Assembly (NCBI GenBank): GCA_007570785.1
Contig: ML664161.1
Location: forward strand, 3,260,919 to 3,324,918
Reading direction: 5' to 3'
Length of the DNA: 64,000 nt
DNA from: Antilocapra americana
Taxonomy: Eukaryota > Chordata > Mammalia > Artiodactyla > Antilocapridae
A program made the position numbers and the translations under genes. A model generated the notes under the pieces. It had not been told where the DNA came from. It saw only the letters and a program-made list of their open reading frames with translations, and did no database searches. Shown piece by piece: positions 57,620 through 64,000 of the stretch; positions within the stretch are counted from its first letter, which is position 1; each line of letters starts with the position of its first letter.

Positions 57620-58767
57620 ACTACTCTACATCAAATATATAAAAATACAACCATGTTTACTTTAATGATAATGCATATGTTATAAATCCTTGAATAATCT
57701 TAAAATGTTACTAATAAACTGACTCGCCTGTGTGGAATGCAACTATTATACCTACTTAAACTTTATGAAGTAAGAAACTTTCAGTAAAAAAGTATATATA
57801 CAATAAGAAATTTTAGCAATATTAAATGTAGTCATTTTATTAAATTAATAATGCTATCTTTAAGGTAATTATTCATTTTTATTTTGCTGCTTTAAACATT
57901 TTTAAACTAACTCACTATTCCCTTTTTCATTTAATTATTTTCATAGACCCTTGAACATCTTATGTGCATTAGGTACCTATATGTGTGAGGCGATCATAAA
58001 ATTTCATATATAAAATGGCCTCATACATACCCTTTGCTATGAAAAGTCCACCAATAAAATTTTATACTAAATAACCAGTAAAAATGAGTACAAAATTTGT
58101 TTATAAATATAATTATTTTAGAACTTTTATTGTTTATAATAGCAAATAATATTTTAATGAGATGACTTTAATGCTTAAATTTCATGTTTACAATAGAATA
58201 ACATGTATGTGTTGACTGTGACTTTGGCAGAATTTGTGGAGTATTAACAGAAAAGCAGTATGTTAAATATTTAAACACAATTTATAAAATCGTATCCATA
58301 CTCTGAATCCTTCTACAACATGCACATAAATATAACATCTGAAGAATACATACTGACATGCATAAAGAGAGTGTTTTCTTCTAGTCAGTGAGTTGGGAAT
58401 TTTCATTTTCTTTAGTTTTATTATCCTATTTTCTACTTTTCCTATGAGAGTGCTACTTTTTTTTTTCAACAATGATTCAGTAAATATTTATTCAACATAT
58501 GCATTGCCCTGTGTCAGTCCCCAAGAGAGCTTCAGATATACTCTTGAGGCATTTATGGCTAAGTGAGGAATCAGACATGTACGTACAGAAATGTAAAAAA
58601 TCCGTTTGATGAGGGTGTGCATAAGTCCAGTGCTATGAGAGTATGTATGAAAAATGAAAAAAATCATAGCTAAAACTGATAAAACATACAGGAAATTATT
58701 CAGTTTGTATAAAAATAGCCCATAACATGGAGCAGAGTGCCAGCTTGAATGGAGGGGGTGTTGAGGA
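57620..58767. other. Single-copy AT-rich DNA
   Basis: No gene seen. The stretch near 58478-58650 (attcagtaaatatttattca onward) resembles an ancient mammal-wide repeat that I could not name. Confidence 0.4.
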
Positions 58768-58895
58768 AGAAAAGAAATATGTGTATGTATGGCTGAGTCC
58801 CTTTGCTCTTCACCTGAAACTATCACAACATTGTTAATTGGTTATACCCCAATACAAAATGTATTTGGTGTTAAAAAAATCAAAAATTAAAAAAA
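58768..58895 (+). mobile_element. L1 3' terminal fragment
   Basis: gctgagtccctttgctcttc, then acctgaaactatcacaacat, gttataccccaatacaaaat and an A-rich tail. Confidence 0.82.
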
Positions 58896-59124
58896 ATAGA
58901 CTATTGTAACTAAAAAAAAGATTAAATATATATATATATGGCCCAGTTCATTGGCTTCTAAAGCTAGTGTTGTATAATATTAGTAATGCTTAGTATTTCT
59001 ACTTTGATATTTACGTTATTTTTAATAAAACTTTTTCAAACTACAAAAAGCACCCACACACTAACTGCTGAATAAAAATAATATTTAAAGATAACTAATA
59101 AAGTAGAAAACTGTAAACAAGTAT

Positions 59125-59229
59125 CAGTTCAGGTCAGTTGCTCAGTAGTCTGACTCTTTGTAACCCCAGGGACTGCAGCACCCCAGGTTTCCCTGTCCAT
59201 CACCAACTCCCAGAGCCTACTCAAACTCA
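59125..59229 (-). mobile_element. BovB tail fragment (about 105 bp)
   Basis: Reversed BovB 3' end: cagttcaggtcagttgctca, then ctttgtaaccccagggactg, ending ctactcaaactca. A third very short BovB tail; its flanking duplication is unclear (aagtat / aggtat at best). Confidence 0.85.
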
Positions 59230-60734
59230 GGTATATCAGGTTTCATTTATATGTTCTAATAATTTTAACAAGTCATCAGATTGCATATACTATTATTTTT
59301 TAGATGGTACTTTTTCTCGCATTGTAGATTTGAAAAAAAATAACTTATTATAAAATTTCTATTTATTGATTACTTACTTATTCAATTTTTTGTCTTGCCA
59401 TAGTCTCCTAATTAAAATTGCTTATGACTTTAGTTTATGAATGTTTGTTCCTTATGGAAAGTTCACACTTTTCTTCAGGAATGTGATGCAAGTTCTACAA
59501 AGGAACTATATAATAATTGATATCTATAGATTTTTTTCTTTTAGTAATTTTCCAAGACAGGGGCCATGGGAGTGAACATTTTATTACTGATATTGTTTAG
59601 AATCAATAAACATGATGATAATGAAAAGAAAACTGAAATTAGTAGGTTTATTATTGCTATTAAATGGTCTACCGATTATGCTCCCCTCACATACCACAGT
59701 GGCTGCTTTCTTACCTCATTCCTTAAGTATGCTGCTATGCTCATTCAAAACATGTATGGATTTTAAAATGCAGAGTAAAAATGTTACATATTACTCATGT
59801 ACTGATACATAAACTTGTGAGATTTCTTGGGAAGCTAAATTAGACACCTGTGGAAATAATTAACTCAAGTACTAATCTAATAATTCTTGAATTAAGATTT
59901 ATGATGAATATATCAATTTACTTTAGAATCCTACTGGTTGGAGAGAATTCTGCCATTCAACAAGTCTTCACTGGGGATTCAATTTGTTAGGTTTGAATTC
60001 AAGTATCAACATTATAGCCATGGCCACTGCTCTCAAAGAATCTCTTACAATGAAATAATTAGATTATAAGTGAAAAACTCCAAAAGTTTTGAATGCTATT
60101 TATGAGAAATATTTGGTGCCACAGTTATAAATGGGGAAAATGCCAAAACTGAAGGATTGAATTTAAGCTTCGGAGAGAATGACTAACTTCATAACATAAA
60201 TATAAGAGATGATATTAAATGATGAATAATCCAAATTTTTTATTCATTGCTGAAAAAGGTATTTTTATTTATGAGGATGCATAATGAATTACTGCCATAA
60301 AACAGTTTAAATAATGAGGGAATGGAAAACTTGAAGTATTTAATTTCCCTAATTATATTCCATATATAAGAATGCTGGTTTCTTTTCCTTTCTTGGAATG
60401 GCTCTGTTTGGAACAAACATTAACACAGTATCAATCTAAGCACTCATTTTGTTGATTATTATTGTCTCTATAGCTCACACGTCCCTGAGGCCACAAAAGT
60501 TCTTTGTTTGAAAAGTTTTGTTTCCATTGTCTGCCTGATAACTGCAAATAGTGATAGTGCTAAAGACTTAATTAATCAGAAGACATGACTTAAAAAACAT
60601 TAGAGCAAGCTTTGCAATTTAGATGGTCTGAATGTTGATGCAGGAGAAAGAACACTTTCTGAGATGGGACAAAAACAAAATCGACAAATTCACTGTAATG
60701 ACTTATTAACTGAAAATAATTCTAGCAGACCATT
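59230..60734. other. Single-copy AT-rich DNA
   Basis: No gene or recognised repeat seen. Confidence 0.5.
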
Positions 60735-60769
60735 TTGAAAAAAAGAATCATTTGCAATAAATAAAAAAT

Positions 60770-61208
60770 ATTCATTTGAATCAGTTTTACTCAGGTGGAC
60801 GGAACTGGAGCCTATTATCCAGAGTGAAGTAAGCCAGAAGGAAAACAACAATACAGTATACTAACGCATATATATGGAATTTAGAAAGATGGTAACGAGA
60901 ACCCTGCGTGCGAGACAGCAAAAGGAACGCAGATGTATAGAACAGACTCGTGCACTCTGTGGAAGAGGGCAAGGGTGGGATGATATGGGAGAATGGCATT
61001 GAAACATGTTAATTATCATATGTGAAATCAATCGCCAGCCCAGGGTTGGGGCTGGTGCACCAAGATGTCCCAGGGGGAGGGAATCGTGAGGGAGGAGGGA
61101 GGGGGGTTCTGGAGGGGGAGCATATGTAAACCCATGGTGGTTTCATGTCATTGTATAGCAAAACCAACACAATAAAGTAAAGAAAATAAAAAAAAGAAAG
61201 AAAGAAAG
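60770..61208 (+). mobile_element. L1 LINE 3' end (body of a transducing insertion)
   Basis: Starts at ttcatttgaatcagttttac in the last part of ORF2, passes the ORF2 stop and the G-rich 3' UTR, and reaches aacacaataaagtaaagaaa and a GAAA-rich tail at 61208. The insertion as a whole extends to about 61479. Confidence 0.93.
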
Positions 61209-61479
61209 TGCTATCCTGGGTAGCTACCAGGGGTCAAGTGTGAGATGAGGGGAGGGGGAATGGGAAGTTAGAGTTTAACTAGGACAGAGTTTCAGTTTAG
61301 GAATGTGAAAAATTCAGGAGATGGATAATGGTGAGTTGCTCAGTGATGTAAATGTACTTAGTGCCAATGAACACACAGTTAAATAAGGTTAAAATAGTAT
61401 ATTTTATTTTATGTTATGTGACTTTTACCACAATTAAAAAAAATTAAAACTAAAAAAGAATAAATAAATAAAATAAATT
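61209..61479 (+). mobile_element. 3' transduced segment of the L1
   Basis: Non-contiguous sequence following the L1 tail. It is itself an old L1M-type 3' end (ggtagctaccaggggtcaag, then gacagagtttcagtttagga, atgtgacttttaccacaatt) with an A-rich end. Target bases 60735-60769 recur at 61478-61513, outside this segment. So the L1 and this segment were inserted together. Confidence 0.8.
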
Positions 61480-61574
61480 GAAAAAAAAGAATCATTTGCA
61501 ATAAATAAAAAATTAAGTGAAATAACTATTTGAAGTAAAAAGCATCTATCAAATGTCCTCTTCCCCTGTGCCCT

Positions 61575-61624
61575 GTTCAGCTCAGTTCAGTTCAGTCGCT
61601 CAGTCATGTCCAACTCTTTGCAAC
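61575..61624 (-). mobile_element. Short BovB tail, reversed
   Basis: ttcagctcagttcagttcag, then tcgctcagtcatgtccaact: the last 50 bases of BovB in antisense, joined directly to plus-strand BovB RT sequence at 61625. Confidence 0.85.
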
Positions 61625-61864
61625 TACTTCTGCTTTATTGACTACACCAAAGCCTTTGACTGTATGGATCAGAACAAACTGGAAAATTCTTGAAGAAATG
61701 AGAATACCAGACCACCTTACCTGATTCCAGAGAAATCTGTATGCAGGTCAAGAAGCAATGGTTAGAACTGGACATAGAACAACAGACTGGTTTCCAAATC
61801 AGGAAAGGAGAACGTCAAAGCTGTATATTGTCACCCTACTTATTAACTTCTATGCAGAGTACAT
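61625..61864 (+). mobile_element. BovB RT fragment, left of a Bov-A2
   Basis: acttctgctttattgactac, then caaagcctttgactgtatgg, up to tatgcagagtacat. It is interrupted by a Bov-A2 and resumes at 62148. Confidence 0.92.
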
Positions 61865-62147
61865 TATCGGAGAAGGCAATGGCAACCCACTCCAGTGCTC
61901 TTGCCTGGAAAATCTTATGGACTGCAGAGCCTGGTAGGCTGCAGTCCATGGGGTCGCTAAGGTCAGATACGAGTGAGTGACTTCACTTTCATTTTTCACT
62001 TTCATACATTGGAGAAGGAAATGGCAACCCACTTCAGTGTTCTTGCCTGGAGAATCCCTGGGACAGGGGAGCCTGGTGGGCTGCCATCTATGGAGTCACA
62101 GAGTCAGATACAACTGAAGCGACTTAGCAGCAGCAGCAGTGGCGGCA
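61865..62147 (+). mobile_element. Bov-A2 SINE inserted in BovB, with TSD
   Basis: Full dimer from cggagaaggcaatggcaacc through the gacttcactttcatttttca linker to the AGC-type tail. Flanked by gcagagtacat (61854-61864) and gcagagtaaat (62148-62158), a duplication of BovB target sequence. Confidence 0.93.
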
Positions 62148-62752
62148 GCAGAGTAAATCAGGCAAAATGCTGGGCTGGATGAAGCACAAGCTGGAATCAA
62201 GATTGCTAGGAGAAATATCAATAACCTCAGATATGCAGATGACACCACCCTAATGGCAGAAAATGAAGAGTCTTTGTCACTTTGCTGACTAAGTTCCATT
62301 TAGTCAAAGCTATGATTTTTCCAGTATTCATGTATGGATGTGGGAGTTGGACTATAAATAAAGCTGATTGTGGCAGAATTGATGCTTTTGAACTGTGGTA
62401 TTGGAGAAGGCGCTTGAGAGTCCTTTGAACTGAAAGGAGATCCAACCAGTCAATCCTAAAGGAAAACAGTCCTCAATATTCATTGGAAGGACTGATGCTG
62501 AAGTTGAAACTCCAAAACTTTGGCCACCTGATGTGAAGAACAGACTCATTATAAAAGAAAAGACCCTGATGCTGGGAAAGATTGAAGGTGGGAGGAGAAG
62601 GGGACGACAGAGAATGAGATGACTGAATGGCATCACTGACTGATGACATGAGTTTGAGTAAGCTTCTGGAGTTGGTGACAGACAGGGAAGCCTGGTGTGC
62701 TGCAGTCCATGGGGTCCCAAGTGGTTGCACATGACTGAGTGACTGAACTGAA
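62148..62752 (+). mobile_element. BovB continuation with internal deletion
   Basis: Continues the BovB after the SINE, through the YADD box (gatatgcagatgacaccacc). It then lacks about 0.25-0.3 kb between gaaaatgaagagtct and cactttgctgactaag, and runs to the 3' end gactgagtgactgaactgaa. Confidence 0.92.
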
Positions 62753-62819
62753 TGTGGTGTTCTCAGGAACAGCTTTTGCAGTTTATCTAAATCAGCATAA
62801 TTTCTTATAGAGACTGAGT

Positions 62820-63031
62820 CTGGTCTTTGGTAGCTCAGATGGTAAAGAATTTTTCTGTAATGAGAAAGTCCTGGGTTCAATACTGGGTCAGGAAGATTCC
62901 CTGGACAAGGGAATGGCTACACACTCCAGTATTCTTGCCTGGAGAATCACATGGACAGAGGAGCCTGCTGGGCTACAGTCCATGGTATCTCAAGTTTCCA
63001 GTTGACTGAATAACTAACACTTTCACTTTTA
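62820..63031 (+). mobile_element. Bov-tA SINE
   Basis: Head ttggtagctcagatggtaaa, B-box region gggttcaatactgggtc, diverged tail. Confidence 0.9.
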
Positions 63032-63253
63032 CAGGCAATTGTACTCTGTGCTTACAATGTGAACAGAAATGGGTGATTATAAGAAGTATCTGTATATTAA
63101 GAATTTTCAGTTCACTTAATTTATGCCCAATAATGGTCACTATAAATCCAAAGCAAACATAATAGCTGAATCAGAGAACAGCAGTATGCAAGTCACAAAG
63201 GCTAACTTCTACTGAAAGATTTTATAAAATATTAAGTTCCACGTGGTAAATGT

Positions 63254-63477
63254 GGGTTTCTCTGGTGGCTCAGCCATAAAGAATCTGCCCGCAATGCAGG
63301 AGATGCAGGAGACACAGATTCAATTCTTGGGTTGAGAATATCTCCTGGAGGAGGGTATGGCAATCCACTCCAGTATTCTTGTCTGGCAAATGCCATGGAC
63401 AGAGAATCCTTTAGGGCTACAGTCCATAAGTTTGCAAAGAGTTGGATATGACTGAAGTCATTTGACACACATGAGCT
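63254..63477 (+). mobile_element. Bov-tA SINE
   Basis: Head gggtttctctggtggctcag, body ccactccagtattcttgtct, tail gagttggatatgactgaag. cacgtggtaaatg at 63240 and catatggtaagtg at 63478 may be a mutated target duplication. Confidence 0.9.
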
Positions 63478-63898
63478 CATATGGTAAGTGTATGATTCTG
63501 AAAGGTTTAAGATAAGAATAGGGAACAGTCTGCATCTGGAAAAATTATAGGAACTGAATTGAGAATCACAAGAGTGGGAGCATTTGCATTTTTAGAATAT
63601 AGTACATGTACACTATAGGTGGCTTTCCCAAGTCTTCACTGACATTTAGACAGGAAGTAGTGGATTTAAGTTACAAAAAAGAAATTGAATAATATATTTT
63701 TCTACAAATTAGTTATAAAAATTATTACTTTCAATATTCAAGTGTTTTCGATACAAATTAGGCAAAATGTCAAATGATCTTGGTCTTCTTATCTTTAAAT
63801 ATTACTACATTCATTAGCAAAACTAAAGAAAATTAATCCTGCTAAATGTTCCCAGTTTTAGAGATATCTCTGGCTTAATAGACATTTATTAAACTTAA
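63478..63898. other. Single-copy AT-rich DNA
   Basis: No gene or recognised repeat seen. Confidence 0.5.
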
Positions 63899-64000
63899 TT
63901 AATTTATATGCAGAGTACACCATGAGAAATGCTGGGCTGGAAGAAGCACAAGCTGGAATCAAGATTGCCAGGAGAAATAGCAATAACCTTAGATATGCAG
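63899..64000 (+). mobile_element. BovB RT fragment running off the window
   Basis: aatttatatgcagagtacac, then gagaaatgctgggctggaag, then the start of the YADD region (cttagatatgcag) at the window edge. It begins within the RT domain, so it is 5' truncated or part of a rearranged copy. Confidence 0.93.

Noticed and set aside
1..64000. CRISPR array, operon or prokaryotic system
   Set aside because: No regularly spaced short direct repeats, no ribosome-binding-site-led gene strings; all repeat families are mammalian.

Overview
The window is nuclear DNA of a bovid ruminant (cattle, sheep, goat or a relative). The evidence is the repeat mix: BovB (RTE) LINEs, ruminant tRNA-derived SINEs (Bov-tA and the dimeric Bov-A2 with its AGC tail), a CHR-type cetartiodactyl SINE and young ruminant L1 3' ends. 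The sequence is AT-rich and CpG-poor. I see no intact host protein-coding gene, no tRNA, rRNA or snRNA gene, and no CRISPR array. It reads as intergenic or deep-intronic DNA, and repeats were identified by recognition, without database searches.

Layout. 1-5.2 kb: AT-rich DNA, a 5'-inverted (twin-primed) L1 flanked by an 11-bp target-site duplication (TSD), and a minus-strand L1. 5.3-9.1 kb: a SINE cluster, a MIR, an old L1 3' UTR and a decayed mariner transposon. 9.1-19.6 kb: mostly single-copy DNA with a 49-bp BovB tail insertion, a BovB 3' fragment and an antisense ERV-L pol relic. 19.6-22.6 kb: two opposed BovB copies forming a large inverted repeat. 24-34 kb: a nest in which an old L1 3' UTR holds a solo LTR (4-bp TSD) and a minus BovB; that BovB holds a plus-strand near-full-length BovB (9-bp TSD), which holds a short L1. 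37-40.6 kb: BovB, a SINE split by a 1061-bp class II solo LTR (6-bp TSD), and a processed pseudogene of MCUR1. 41-49 kb: scattered SINEs and L1 tails. 49.1-51.7 kb: a BovB with a long 5' leader but its reverse transcriptase deleted. 52-52.8 kb: a purine-only tract and a (TG)n array with a 10-N gap. 53-60.7 kb: single-copy DNA with ancient DNA transposons, a 116-bp BovB tail and a Bov-A2. 60.7-64 kb: an L1 carrying a 3' transduction bounded by a roughly 33-bp TSD, a rearranged BovB split by Bov-A2, two SINEs and a BovB running off the right edge.

No genes work together here. The biology is layered retrotransposition, and several insertions can be ordered in time from TSDs and interruptions. 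The strongest items are the four-level nest, the two solo LTRs, the MCUR1 pseudogene, the L1 with 3' transduction, and the ultra-short BovB insertions. I found nothing that looks like an undescribed functional system.
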